The notes under the pieces are model-generated. The model was not told the origin of the DNA, ran no database searches, and saw only the letters and a list, made by a program, of their open reading frames with translations. From NCBI RefSeq assembly GCF_900176355.1, contig NZ_FWXI01000033.1:1-33295 (forward strand): a stretch of 33,295 nt of DNA, in the 5' to 3' direction. The stretch is from Sporomusa malonica. Its GTDB lineage: Bacteria > Bacillota > Negativicutes > Sporomusales > Sporomusaceae. This document shows, piece after piece, positions 22,512 through 31,532 of this stretch (positions within the stretch are counted from its first letter, which is position 1; each line of letters opens with the position of its first letter). The translations under genes were made by a program, and so were the position numbers.

Positions 22512-24962
22512 TCAGGATTTTTTTCCAAACTTTAATTTGCCACTGTCATCGGCATCAACAAGTACAGTGTCACCGCCGGTTACCGATTGCCGGATGATCA
22601 TCTCAGAAACCTCATCTTCAATCATTTTTTGAATAGCACGTCGCAGAGGGCGGGCGCCAAAAGCATGGTCACGCCCTTCTTTTAACAACTCATTCTTAGC
22701 AGCCTCTGTTAATTCCATGTTGAGGCTGGCATCAGTAAGCCGCTTAGTTACCTCTTGCAGCATAATATCTACAATTTGTTTCAAATCTTCATCAGTCAGA
22801 CTGCTAAAAACAATAATCTCGTCAATCCTGTTTAGAAATTCCGGTCTAAATACCTTCTTTACTTCCTCCAGAACTCGGTTCTTAGCTGCTTCGCCCTCAT
22901 TCACCTTAGCTCTTTCATCAGATAAGAAGCCTAGTGCAGCAGCATCCTTTTTCAGATGTTGTGAACCGACATTAGAGGTCATAATAATGACAGTGTTCTT
23001 AAAGTCGACTGTCCGGCCCTGGCTATCAGTCAAGCGACCATCTTCCAACACCTGCAGCAGCATGTTAAAAACATCATAATGCGCTTTTTCAATTTCATCT
23101 AAGAGAATAACAGAAAACGGCTTCCTGCGCACCGCGTCAGTTAACTGACCGCCTTCCTCATAACCGACATAGCCAGGAGGCGCGCCAACAAGACGGGATA
23201 CTGTGTGTTTCTCCATGTATTCAGACATATCAAGGCGAATCATGGCTGTTTCGTCACCAAATAAAGCTTCAGCTAACGCACGGGATAATTCAGTCTTGCC
23301 AACCCCTGTCGGTCCGAGGAACAGAAAAGAACCGATTGGACGTTTGGGATCTTTCAAACCAGCCCGCGCGCGGCGTACAGCACGAGCCACAGCCTGTACA
23401 GCCTGATGCTGACCAATCACCCGATCGTGTAAAATATCTTCTAGTTTTAAGAGCCGCTCAGACTCTTCCTCTGCCAGCTTTTTAACAGGAATGTGCGTCC
23501 AGGTAGATACTACATGAGCAATGTCCTCAGCAGTTACAACAATACGCTCGCTGCCGCGGTGTTTCCATTCTTTCTGCTTAGTCTCAAGCTCTTCACGGAT
23601 GCTCAATTCCATATCTCTGAGTTTAGCTGCCCGTTCAAACTCCTGAGAGGAGATAGCAGCCTCTTTTTCAGTCCGGGCCTGTTCAAGACGCTTTTCAATT
23701 TCTTTAACATCAGGCGGTACAGAGAAAGCCTGCAAGCGTACGCGGGACGCAGCCTCATCCATTAGGTCAATCGCCTTGTCGGGTAAAAATCTGTCAGAAA
23801 TATAGCGATGAGACAGTTTAACAGCCGCCTCAATGGCTTCATCAGTAATCTGGGCTCGATGGAAAGCCTCATATTTGTCCCGAATGCCCCGCAAAATAGA
23901 GACAGCATCCTCAACACTTGGCTCGCCAACCGTGATTGGTTGGAAGCGCCTTTCTAGTGCAGCATCTTTCTCGATATGTTTTTTATATTCGTTTAGCGTG
24001 GTCGCCCCAATAACCTGCAATTCACCGCGGGCCAACGCCGGTTTTAGAATATTAGCCGCATCAATGGCTCCCTCAGCCGCACCAGCACCAATCAGTGTAT
24101 GAAGCTCGTCAATAAATAACACCACATTGCCAGATTCCTGAATCTCATCAATAATCTTTTTCAGACGTTCTTCAAACTCACCTCGATATTTGGTGCCAGC
24201 TACTATGGAGGCCATGTTAAGCGAAATAACGCGCTTGTTCCGCAGAATTTCAGGTACCTGCCCCTCGACGATGCGCTTAGCCAAGCCCTCGGCAATGGCC
24301 GTTTTACCAACACCAGGCTCACCGATTAAAACCGGATTATTTTTGGTTCGTCTAAGGAGAATCTGGATAACCCGTTCAATTTCAGCAGCCCTACCAATCA
24401 CTGGGTCAATTTTCCCCTCCTGGGACATCTTGTTCAGATCACGGCCAAACTCGTCTAAAAGCGGTGTTACAGTGCCTGACGGCTGCTGCCCACCTTGCGC
24501 TTTTGGCTGCGGCGTCTGTCCTGACATCGAATAGCCGCCCAGCAGCTCAATAACCCGTTGACGCATGAGATTAACATCAACCCCCATGCCTGTCAACACT
24601 TGGGCAGCAATCCCTTCGCCTTCACGGATCAGCCCCAGGAGAATATGCTCAGTGCCTACATAATTGTGGCCCAGTCGCAGCGCTTCTTCCATAGCTAGTT
24701 CAATGATTTTTTTAGCACGGGGAGTGTAGCCAATATCAGTGCTTTGATTCTGCCCCTGACCCAAGATGCTTTCTACCTGAGCCCGTACTGACGCTATATC
24801 TAAATTTAGCGAAGTGAGAGCCTTAGCCGCTACTCCTTCACCTTCCCGTAAAAGCCCTAACAGTAGATGTTCGGTGCCAATATATCCATGACCATATCTG
24901 GCTGCCTCCTGCTGTGCCAAAATCAATACCTTCCGAGCGCGATCAGTAAATCTGTTAAACAT
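22512..24962 (-). CDS. clpC: ATP-dependent chaperone ClpC
   Basis: A Hsp100 unfoldase that feeds proteins, including arginine-phosphorylated ones, to ClpP. Two Clp N-terminal repeats open the protein. AAA-1 carries GEPGVGKTAIAEG. The middle domain contains a UVR motif (SSQEFERAAKLRDMELSIRE). AAA-2 carries GPTGVGKTELSRALAEA and the ClpP-binding LGF loop (AALGFLSD). Length 816 is complete. The ATG overlaps the end of mcsB by eight bases and follows GGGGGG. Confidence 0.97.
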   Translation of the reverse strand: MFNRFTDRARKVLILAQQEAARYGHGYIGTEHLLLGLLREGEGVAAKALTSLNLDIASVRAQVESILGQGQNQSTDIGYTPRAKKIIELAMEEALRLGHNYVGTEHILLGLIREGEGIAAQVLTGMGVDVNLMRQRVIELLGGYSMSGQTPQPKAQGGQQPSGTVTPLLDEFGRDLNKMSQEGKIDPVIGRAAEIERVIQILLRRTKNNPVLIGEPGVGKTAIAEGLAKRIVEGQVPEILRNKRVISLNMASIVAGTKYRGEFEERLKKIIDEIQESGNVVLFIDELHTLIGAGAAEGAIDAANILKPALARGELQVIGATTLNEYKKHIEKDAALERRFQPITVGEPSVEDAVSILRGIRDKYEAFHRAQITDEAIEAAVKLSHRYISDRFLPDKAIDLMDEAASRVRLQAFSVPPDVKEIEKRLEQARTEKEAAISSQEFERAAKLRDMELSIREELETKQKEWKHRGSERIVVTAEDIAHVVSTWTHIPVKKLAEEESERLLKLEDILHDRVIGQHQAVQAVARAVRRARAGLKDPKRPIGSFLFLGPTGVGKTELSRALAEALFGDETAMIRLDMSEYMEKHTVSRLVGAPPGYVGYEEGGQLTDAVRRKPFSVILLDEIEKAHYDVFNMLLQVLEDGRLTDSQGRTVDFKNTVIIMTSNVGSQHLKKDAAALGFLSDERAKVNEGEAAKNRVLEEVKKVFRPEFLNRIDEIIVFSSLTDEDLKQIVDIMLQEVTKRLTDASLNMELTEAAKNELLKEGRDHAFGARPLRRAIQKMIEDEVSEMIIRQSVTGGDTVLVDADDSGKLKFGKKS

Positions 24963-26037
24963 TGTTACAACCCCCCTTAAGTTTGCTGCGGATTAATCTG
25001 GCCCGCAATATATTGCTATCACCTTGATTTAATACGGTCTCTCCAGCTAAATTCTGTAAGAAGTTCGGTCTGGTAGTGACCAGAAGTTCGTTAAATACCT
25101 CAGGCGCCGCTTCATCAATCACGCCAAGATCAATGCCCAAGCGAACCTCACTTAAGAGCATCAGGGCTTCCTCAGCCGAAATTCTTTGTGCATAACGAAG
25201 CACACCGTACGCTCGCCATACTCTGTCTGCCAGCGCATCTTTTGAGTCATTAGCCAGCAGTTCTCTAGCTGTGCGCTCCTTATCAACCACTTTTTTGACC
25301 ACACCGCTTAGGTTATTAATAATATCCTGTTCAGTTCGGCCCAAAGTAACTTGATTGGAGATCTGGAAGACATTTCCTGCAGCCTCAGTACCTTCTCCGT
25401 ATAAACCACGTACTGCCAAGCCTAGCTGCGTAGCGATCGCCACAATTCTCCCAACCTGTTTGGTTAGCGCCAAGGCTGGCAGATGAACCATAACTGATGC
25501 CCTTAAACCTGTGCCCATATTAGTTGGACAAGCAGTTAGATAGCCGATATGCTCCATAAAAGCCAAATCGTGTTTGGCCTCAATAACATCATCAACAGCA
25601 TTGGCCTTATTGAAGGCATCAGTGAGGTTAAGACCTGACTCTAAACATTGTAGCCGCAGGTGATCTTCTTCATTCACCATAATACTGACGCCAGCATCAT
25701 CGCGCACAATAAGTGCCCGGTTTTCGGGTTCTGCTGCATGATTAGGACTAATAATATGCTTTTCAACAAGTACATACCTAGCTAACGGTGCCAATTCCTC
25801 CAACTTAACAAATGCGTACTCGTGCCCGTCTGCAGCCGCAAGCTCTGTAGATACTTCTTGTAACTCAGCCACAATTTCGCCAAGTTTAGCCGGTGCAGCA
25901 CGACCAGGAAAAGGCTGGTTCTGTAGGTTGCGAGCCAAGCGAACCCGGCTGGTAAGCGCAATCTCGCCTTCCGGCCCGGCGCCACTCAGCCATGGCGTTA
26001 AAGGCTGATTAAGAAGGTCTTTCAGTATGTCAACCAT
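24955..26037 (-). CDS. mcsB: Protein arginine kinase McsB
   Basis: Phosphorylates arginines on damaged proteins and on CtsR, marking them for ClpCP. It is related to phosphagen kinases: TSRVRLARNLQN near the N-terminus and the nucleotide-binding CPTNMGTGLRAS stretch with the active-site Cys are present. Length 360 is normal. A GGAGGA site lies before the ATG at 26037. It works with McsA encoded just upstream. Confidence 0.97.
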   Translation of the reverse strand: MVDILKDLLNQPLTPWLSGAGPEGEIALTSRVRLARNLQNQPFPGRAAPAKLGEIVAELQEVSTELAAADGHEYAFVKLEELAPLARYVLVEKHIISPNHAAEPENRALIVRDDAGVSIMVNEEDHLRLQCLESGLNLTDAFNKANAVDDVIEAKHDLAFMEHIGYLTACPTNMGTGLRASVMVHLPALALTKQVGRIVAIATQLGLAVRGLYGEGTEAAGNVFQISNQVTLGRTEQDIINNLSGVVKKVVDKERTARELLANDSKDALADRVWRAYGVLRYAQRISAEEALMLLSEVRLGIDLGVIDEAAPEVFNELLVTTRPNFLQNLAGETVLNQGDSNILRARLIRSKLKGGCNNV

Positions 26038-26049
26038 CTGTCATTCCTC

Positions 26050-26589
26050 CTACCCTTGATGCTGATCTGAGCTAACAAGCCGTTTTTCTAACGCCTTTAT
26101 TTCATCCCTAAGTTTTGCAGCAAGTTCATATTCCTCACGGCTAACACGCTGCTCCAGCTCATGACGCAGTTGTTTGATACGTTGCTCTATACCAAAGCGG
26201 ATGCTGCTGCGTTTAGGTGCTTTGCCGGCATGGGCTGCTGTACCATGCATCCGTTTTATGAGTGGTTCCAACTGTCCGCTAAATGCCTGATAACAACCAC
26301 CGCAGCCAAACTTGCCACTGCGGCTAAATTCACTATAGCTAAGACCACAGTCAGTGCAAACCGGTTCGAGTGTCTGCCTGGCGGTATCGGGCAATGTATA
26401 ATTAAACATCTCTTTCAGAAAATCATGGACAGAAAACTTACTGCCAAACAGGTTATTTATCCCTTTCCCGATGATCTCACCTGATTGCTCTGCGCACTGT
26501 TCGCACAAATGTTTTTCAATCTTCTGCTGGTTTATAATTTTAGTAATGTGCACACAGGCAGGCTCTTTTTTACACTCATCACATAACAT
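26050..26589 (-). CDS. mcsA: McsA, activator of the McsB kinase
   Basis: A zinc-finger protein that activates McsB and modulates CtsR. Four Cys pairs are visible (CDEC, CEQC, CTDC, CGGC), and a C-terminal UVR motif reads EEYELAAKLRDEIKALEKR. The frame can be opened at 26610, but the ATG at 26589 has GGAGG eight bases upstream and matches the family N-terminus (MLCDECKKEPA). Confidence 0.95.
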   Translation of the reverse strand: MLCDECKKEPACVHITKIINQQKIEKHLCEQCAEQSGEIIGKGINNLFGSKFSVHDFLKEMFNYTLPDTARQTLEPVCTDCGLSYSEFSRSGKFGCGGCYQAFSGQLEPLIKRMHGTAAHAGKAPKRSSIRFGIEQRIKQLRHELEQRVSREEYELAAKLRDEIKALEKRLVSSDQHQG

Positions 26590-26609
26590 ACTGTTTGCCT
26601 CCGTACTCA

Positions 26610-27059
26610 TTATTCATTTTGGTTGGCTAACGTCATTAATAGTGACTGTAAGAGCGGCGCGCGCTCTTCAGGCTCAAGGCGCTCATAAAGAATAGCAAAG
26701 CATTTATAAATAAGCGCGGCCTCCCTGCTTGTCATGAGATTGTGACTTCTCAGACGGGTAACAATTGCCTTGATGTCGGCTAAACTCATGCTGCTATCAA
26801 TCTGGCTGGCGGCATCCTGATAGACAAGACTCTGCACGGGAATGCGGGCAATCCGGACAAAGCCGCCTGAACCACGCCTTGATTCAACAATAAAACCGCG
26901 TTCTATGGTAAAGCGAGTACTCAACACATAGCTAATTTGCGAAGGCGCACAAGCTAGCTCTTCAGCCATCTCGTTGCGCCGCAAAATAATAATTTCATCT
27001 TGCTCATGCGCTATCTGACGCAAAATCCACTGTTCAATGATATCGGCTAAATTGTTCAA
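26610..27059 (-). CDS. ctsR: Transcriptional repressor CtsR
   Basis: The class III heat-shock repressor controlling clp genes. The winged helix-turn-helix is visible (NEMAEELACAPSQISYVLS), followed by the Gly-rich wing SRRGSGGFVRI that senses heat. Length 149 is normal. The start is TTG at 27059, supported by GGGGAGGT at seven bases. It heads the ctsR-mcsA-mcsB-clpC operon and should repress itself at the heptad repeats just upstream. Confidence 0.96.
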   Translation of the reverse strand: MNNLADIIEQWILRQIAHEQDEIIILRRNEMAEELACAPSQISYVLSTRFTIERGFIVESRRGSGGFVRIARIPVQSLVYQDAASQIDSSMSLADIKAIVTRLRSHNLMTSREAALIYKCFAILYERLEPEERAPLLQSLLMTLANQNE

Positions 27060-27081
27060 ATTCCCACCTCCCCACCTTTAA

Positions 27082-27106
27082 TTCGACTTTACTTGACCTT
27101 TTGACT
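27082..27106 (-). promoter_or_regulatory. CtsR operator
   Basis: Heptads GGTCAAG-TAA-AGTCGAA (27082-27098) follow the CtsR consensus of two RGTCAAA units with a three-base NAN spacer. A third unit AGTCAAA (27100-27106) lies next to them. They cover the predicted start site, so binding would block initiation. Confidence 0.8.
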
Positions 27107-27108
27107 TT

Positions 27109-27137
27109 ATTTTATTTTAATCTGTTTCGCATTGCAA
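27109..27137 (-). promoter_or_regulatory. Sigma-A promoter of the ctsR operon
   Basis: TTGCAA (27132-27137), 17 bp, TAAAAT (27109-27114). The CtsR heptads begin three bases downstream of the -10 box. Confidence 0.7.
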
Positions 27138-27232
27138 TGCCTGTGTTGTGGCAAAATAAGGCTTAACAACTAAGTAATAACGATTATTGTTGAATACGTC
27201 CTCGATTATAAGTATTTCGCCGCTATGCATGC

Positions 27233-28417
27233 TTATTCTACAACCTGCAATACTAAAAACTTTAAATAATTAGTCTCAGGTGCCGCCGGCAGGATTGGAT
27301 GGTCTTTGGCTTGTGTCCGGTATTCTACCTCCCGAACAACCCGCTTAGCATCCCGGGCAGCGTCAACAACTACGGCTTTAAACAGGTCACGGTCCATATG
27401 ATACGAGCACGAGCAAGTAACTAAAAATCCCCCTGGGCGCGTCAACTTCAGGCCGCGTAGATTGATTTCCTTATATCCCCTGGCAGCACCCTCTATACTG
27501 TCGCGGCTCTTAGTAAATGCCGGCGGGTCAAGAATGACTACATCATACTGACGTTGTTCTTCTGTTAAAGACCGCAAGGCGTCAAAGGCATTCGCCACCT
27601 CAAAATTACACCGCTCACTAACACCGTTCATCTCGGCATTCTTCTTTGCTAAGACAACAGCCTCTTCGGAAATGTCGATAGAATGCACACTCTTTGCTCC
27701 ATACAGTGCACTATGTATAGCAAACGACCCAGTATGGCAGAAGCAGTCTAAGACTTCAGCATCTTTAACAATCGGTTCTAAAAAGCGGCGGTTTTCGCGT
27801 TGATCATAGAAGAAGCCGGTTTTTTGCCCCTTTTCCACATCAGCATAAAAGGGTATGCCATTCTCATTAACAATAATCTGGGTAGGAAAGTTGCCTTTGA
27901 GGTAGCCTTTACGCATATCCATGCCTTCCAGTTTGCGGACAGGTACATCATTGCGCTCATATATCCCTTCAGGTGCAAACAGTTCTTCCAGAACTGAGAT
28001 AATTGTCTCTTTATGAACATCGATGCCCAACGCCAGCGTCTGAATGACCATATATTTGCCAAATTTGTCAACAATAAGCGCAGGTAGAAAATCGGCCTCA
28101 CCATAAACCAATCGGCAATAGTCAGGTTCAGATAAAAATCTTTGACGATACCGCCAGGCAGTTTGGATACGACGCTTGAAAAATTCCCTGTCAATTGGCT
28201 CCTGCTGACGCGATAAGATGCGGATAATAATCTGTGAGCGTGGATTGATATAGCCTCGCCCAATAAATCGCTGCCGGGAGTTGTATACATCAACGATATC
28301 TCCAGGCTGAAACTCACCGTCAATATAGTCAAGTTCGCTCTGAAATACCCAAGGATGACCGCTTTCAACCCGATGCTGGGCACCTTTGCGTAAAAATACT
28401 TTTGTCTTGATTTCCAT
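27233..28417 (-). CDS. rlmI: 23S rRNA m5C methyltransferase, RlmI-like
   Basis: A class I SAM-dependent RNA methyltransferase of the RlmI/YccW family; in E. coli it makes m5C1962 of 23S rRNA. An N-terminal PUA domain (about 1-75, VFLRKGAQHRVESGHPWVF) is followed by an EEHAD-like region and the methyltransferase fold with GQKTGFFYDQRENR, DCFCHTGSFA (SAM loop), and DPPAFTKS. The nucleophilic Cys is in the VTCSCSYH strand end. ATG after GAGGAAAT, nine bases behind the preceding gene. Confidence 0.92.
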   Translation of the reverse strand: MEIKTKVFLRKGAQHRVESGHPWVFQSELDYIDGEFQPGDIVDVYNSRQRFIGRGYINPRSQIIIRILSRQQEPIDREFFKRRIQTAWRYRQRFLSEPDYCRLVYGEADFLPALIVDKFGKYMVIQTLALGIDVHKETIISVLEELFAPEGIYERNDVPVRKLEGMDMRKGYLKGNFPTQIIVNENGIPFYADVEKGQKTGFFYDQRENRRFLEPIVKDAEVLDCFCHTGSFAIHSALYGAKSVHSIDISEEAVVLAKKNAEMNGVSERCNFEVANAFDALRSLTEEQRQYDVVILDPPAFTKSRDSIEGAARGYKEINLRGLKLTRPGGFLVTCSCSYHMDRDLFKAVVVDAARDAKRVVREVEYRTQAKDHPILPAAPETNYLKFLVLQVVE

Positions 28418-28426
28418 ATTATTTCC

Positions 28427-28957
28427 TCATTTCTTAATTTGTTTCCGTTTTTTCCACCATTCATACATCATATAAATTGCCGCCGCTGACATCAATCCGG
28501 CGTTAATTAGCCGATATTCCCGGAACCAGTGATTATGTTCCCAATAGGATACTGGGCTTTCAACCGTATAAGACGCCAGCGGATAAAGAAAAAAGTTAGA
28601 GTACGCGCCATGAGTAAAAGCGTCGATCAAAAGGTGTGTCCCCCAGCCAATAATGAACGCTTGAACTTTTCTGAATGCTGGGAAAAAGCTTATTAACAGA
28701 GCACTAAACCAAATGGGCACAGAATGGCCAATTAAATCAATCTTTACCACCCAGGGAAATATAGCTACAAGGCCCATAAGCACGCCCGGGCTTAGACTAC
28801 CAAGTTCAGGCCAGGTCACATAGCCCTTAATCAACAATACACCCAAAAGTGCCACGTAAATGTAGTCAGGCAGCATGGCACCAAATACAAACTGCCATAC
28901 GTTGGGATGATTCCTGGTAAAAAAATAAATCCAAAAACCATGGTGGAGAGTATGCAT
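28427..28957 (-). CDS. Membrane protein resembling zinc-dependent phospholipase C / YdjM-type hydrolases
   Basis: A 176-residue protein with about four membrane segments. Possible metal ligands are spread in a known pattern: MHTLHHGFW at the N-terminus, GAMLPDYIY, GHSVPIW, WGTHLLIDAFTHG and WEHNHWF. The GxxxPD and HxLxDxxTHG signatures recall the DUF457/YdjM family of predicted membrane-bound metal-dependent hydrolases. The substrate is unknown. AGGAGG precedes the ATG. It forms a tight pair with rlmI. Confidence 0.75.
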   Translation of the reverse strand: MHTLHHGFWIYFFTRNHPNVWQFVFGAMLPDYIYVALLGVLLIKGYVTWPELGSLSPGVLMGLVAIFPWVVKIDLIGHSVPIWFSALLISFFPAFRKVQAFIIGWGTHLLIDAFTHGAYSNFFLYPLASYTVESPVSYWEHNHWFREYRLINAGLMSAAAIYMMYEWWKKRKQIKK

Positions 28958-29024
28958 TTGGCCTCCTAAATACCAATTTCTTGGTTCACGCCTTAATAGT
29001 GTGCTCCACCACAGCGACAGTATG

Positions 29025-29053
29025 TAGAAAGGCAGCGCTATCTAAGCACTGCC
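29025..29053 (-). terminator. Probable terminator after fprA
   Basis: GGCAGTGC and GCGCTGCC pair (one G-T) around a 7-base loop and are followed by TTTCT. The T-run is short, so read-through is likely. Confidence 0.6.
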
Positions 29054-29060
29054 TAATCGT

Positions 29061-30245
29061 CTAAATTCTCGCCAACACTTTTTGGGCAAATTCACGACCA
29101 AATTCAAAGCACTTATCCATTTCTGCCTCATCAGGTACCCATTTGAGTGATACGCCTGGCTGTTCTACAGCTATCCCAGCGCTTTTCATCATTTCCTCAA
29201 TGGCGTTTTGCGCGCCGCCACCCCAGCCATACGCACCAAACGCTGCACCAACTTTGCCTGTTGGCCTGAGCCCCTTAAGATAGGTCATCAACGCTCCCAT
29301 ACTGGGTAACATCCCGTTATTTAATGTTGAAGAGCCAATCAGCACACCACCTGCCTCAAGCACGTCTCTGATGACCTCGCTCCGGTCAGCGGTGGACATC
29401 TTATATAACTTGCCGGTAACCCCGGCAGCGGCCACACCGTCAAGTATCTGGCGCGCCATACGCTCTGTACTGCCCCACATGCTGTCATAGGCGATAATTA
29501 TTTTGTCTGTCGTCTTGCCTTGGCCCCAGAACTGATATTTAGCAACAATATCAGGGATATGCTTACGCCACACTACCCCATGACTAGGGGCAATAGTTTG
29601 TATTGGCAGCTCCTTAAGCTTGTCTACAGCCTTTACCACCATTTTACCAAACGGCAGAAGAATGTTGGCGTAGTATTTTTCGGCTTCATATAGCACTTCA
29701 TGAATATCATTTTCATCATCAAAGCGCTTAGTTGTCGAGATATGCTGCCCAAAAGCATCATTGGAAAAAAGAATTTGTTCCCCTGTCAAATAGCAGATCA
29801 TCGAATCTGGCCAGTGCAGCATCGGGACTGGTACAAAGTGCAGCTTGTTGCGACCAAGATCTAGTACGTCACCCTCTTTGACTACCTGAAAGTCATAACT
29901 TTTTTGGTAATGCTTGATAATACCAGTACGGCCATGTTCGGTTAATAGCACCTTGGCCTGTGGTGCCCGCTCCATCACTGCTGGCAAAGCACTTGAATGG
30001 TCTGGCTCAATATGATTGGTAATAATATAATCAATTTTCGCCGGGTCAATAATTTGGCTAACGCGGTCTAAAAGTTCTTGGGCAAAAGGTGCTTTGACAG
30101 TATCAATCAGACATACCTTTTCATCAACAATAAGGTAGGAATTGTAGGTTACGCCCCGGGGAGTAGTATATCCATGGAAATCGCGGGTATTCCAGTCCAC
30201 TGCCCCCACATAATAAACACTCTCAGACAATTTAACCTGATTCAT
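29061..30245 (-). CDS. fprA: A-type flavodiiron protein
   Basis: Reduces O2 to water or NO to N2O in anaerobes, taking electrons from rubredoxin-type donors. The N-terminal beta-lactamase-like domain holds the diiron site: NHIEPDHSS (H78, E80, D82, H83), MLHWPDS, FSNDAFGQH and APSHGVVWR. From about residue 250 a flavodoxin domain starts with IIAYDSMWGSTERMA, which binds FMN. Length 394 is standard, with no added rubredoxin domain. It follows fabK by 39 bp and is probably co-transcribed with it. Confidence 0.95.
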   Translation of the reverse strand: MNQVKLSESVYYVGAVDWNTRDFHGYTTPRGVTYNSYLIVDEKVCLIDTVKAPFAQELLDRVSQIIDPAKIDYIITNHIEPDHSSALPAVMERAPQAKVLLTEHGRTGIIKHYQKSYDFQVVKEGDVLDLGRNKLHFVPVPMLHWPDSMICYLTGEQILFSNDAFGQHISTTKRFDDENDIHEVLYEAEKYYANILLPFGKMVVKAVDKLKELPIQTIAPSHGVVWRKHIPDIVAKYQFWGQGKTTDKIIIAYDSMWGSTERMARQILDGVAAAGVTGKLYKMSTADRSEVIRDVLEAGGVLIGSSTLNNGMLPSMGALMTYLKGLRPTGKVGAAFGAYGWGGGAQNAIEEMMKSAGIAVEQPGVSLKWVPDEAEMDKCFEFGREFAQKVLARI

Positions 30246-30284
30246 TACACTTCACTCCTCTTATGTAATTTTTTCCCGCAACCC

Positions 30285-31226
30285 TTAGCTTAGTAGTTTT
30301 GGCGCATTAGCTAAGACTTGGCAGGCCTCACTCATTATGGTGTTCACAATAACAGCCACTGGCTCAATCTTTTGAAGTGGCAGTAAGCTTTGCCCGGCCA
30401 GTACCACACCGTTGTCAACATCACCATCAACGGCTGCCAATCGGTTAGTACCAGTGGCCAGTTTATCCAGCTCAGCCTGGGGTACGCACTTACGCTCCAG
30501 GGCTAAATACTTCTCAGTAAATGAGTTCTTGATACCGCGGACACCATGACCGGATATAAGGCCGGTTACAACACTGTCAGTATCCACAGCAGCAAGCAAT
30601 TTCTTCTTAACATTCGGGTGAACGCCACATTCCTCGGCAATCAGGAACCTTGTTCCCATTTGAATTCCGGCTGCCCCCATCACCAGCGCGGCTGCAAGAC
30701 CCCGGCCATCAGCCAAACCACCACCAACAATTACCGGGATATTAATAAGTGGGATCACCTGTGTCATCAACGCCATAGTTGTAAGCACACCGATATGCCC
30801 ACCAGCCTCCATTCCCTCAATAACGATGGCATCAGCCCCGCTGTCTTCCACGCGTTTGGCCAGCTTTACACTTGGAACCACTGGTATTTTTTTAACCCCA
30901 GCCTTACTGAGCTTTTCAAAAAAAGGTACGGGGTTGCCTGCACCTAAGGTAACAAAAGCAGGTTTCTCCTCGCAGATAGCCTCAATAACTTCATCCTTAT
31001 TTTCAGCCATAAGCATCACATTAACACCAAATGGCTTATCAGTCAGCCGCTTGGCCAAGCGTATCTGCTCTCTGACATAGTCGGCATCACGGCCACCGGC
31101 AGCAATAATACCGGCACCACCTGCTGCAGAAACAGCGGCTGCCAGTATGGCCTCAGAAACCCAGGCCATACCTCCCTGAATAATCGGATAGGTAATGCCC
31201 AGAAGCTTTGTCAGTTTAGTGTCCAT
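30285..31226 (-). CDS. fabK: Enoyl-ACP reductase II (FabK-type FMN enzyme)
   Basis: An NAD(P)H- and FMN-dependent enzyme that reduces enoyl-ACP in fatty-acid elongation. The sequence matches FabK along its length: IIQGGMAWVSE at the start, PFGVNVML, GAGNP, and GMEAGGHIGVLTTM with H144 at the FabK catalytic position, then MGTRFL and the C-terminal SGHGVRGIKNSFTE. A 2-nitropropane dioxygenase (nitronate monooxygenase) is the related alternative. It stands apart from any other fatty-acid gene and is linked instead to fprA. Confidence 0.85.
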   Translation of the reverse strand: MDTKLTKLLGITYPIIQGGMAWVSEAILAAAVSAAGGAGIIAAGGRDADYVREQIRLAKRLTDKPFGVNVMLMAENKDEVIEAICEEKPAFVTLGAGNPVPFFEKLSKAGVKKIPVVPSVKLAKRVEDSGADAIVIEGMEAGGHIGVLTTMALMTQVIPLINIPVIVGGGLADGRGLAAALVMGAAGIQMGTRFLIAEECGVHPNVKKKLLAAVDTDSVVTGLISGHGVRGIKNSFTEKYLALERKCVPQAELDKLATGTNRLAAVDGDVDNGVVLAGQSLLPLQKIEPVAVIVNTIMSEACQVLANAPKLLS

Positions 31227-31273
31227 CTATTTCTCCCTCCATTGGTGTCTAGCTATTTTCTTCACTATCTGAC

Positions 31274-31317
31274 CAGATAATTCCTGCTAATGTTAGCCAA
31301 ATAGCAATAATTATCTG
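31274..31317. promoter_or_regulatory. Nested inverted repeat in the fabK leader
   Basis: CAGATAATT (31274-31282) pairs with AATTATCTG (31309-31317), and inside it GCTAA pairs with TTAGC (31286-31297). A further palindrome ATCTG-AC-CAGAT (31267-31278) shares its left half. It begins about six bases after the predicted fabK start, so it may be an operator or a 5' mRNA hairpin. Confidence 0.5.
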
Positions 31318-31329
31318 TCTGCAAGAATT

Positions 31330-31358
31330 ATTATATAGTTTTCCAATAAAATTATGAA
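31330..31358 (-). promoter_or_regulatory. Candidate promoter of fabK-fprA
   Basis: TATAAT (31330-31335) is perfect; the -35 candidate TTCATA at 17 bp is weak. Confidence 0.45.
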
Positions 31359-31365
31359 ATAACTC

Positions 31366-31394
31366 TTTACATTCTTGCTCATTCTAACTATAAT
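31366..31394 (+). promoter_or_regulatory. Sigma-A promoter of speH
   Basis: TTTACA (31366-31371), a 17-bp spacer and TATAAT (31389-31394). It lies seven bases from the divergent fabK -35 box. Confidence 0.7.
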
Positions 31395-31532
31395 GAAACA
31401 TTGTATAAATCATATCTTGCTTGAGAGAACTCGTAGATTTCTTTCTTAAATCGCGTTATTTCGGGTAAATCGTAAAAATATGCCTGTTTTTCCTATACTA
31501 AGTCATAATTTGATATAAAGGGGCGATAAGCC

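Larger units (their letters stand above)
31227..31532. other. Divergent intergenic region fabK / speH
   Basis: About 306 bp, AT-rich, with no gene. It holds back-to-back promoters for fabK and speH, a nested dyad in the fabK leader (31274-31317), and a speH leader of about 130 nt in which I recognise no known riboswitch. Confidence 0.7.

Noticed and set aside
31401..31532. Possible riboswitch (SAM or polyamine) in the speH leader
   Set aside because: The leader is about 130 nt but AT-rich, without the conserved cores or pairing of the SAM riboswitch classes I know.
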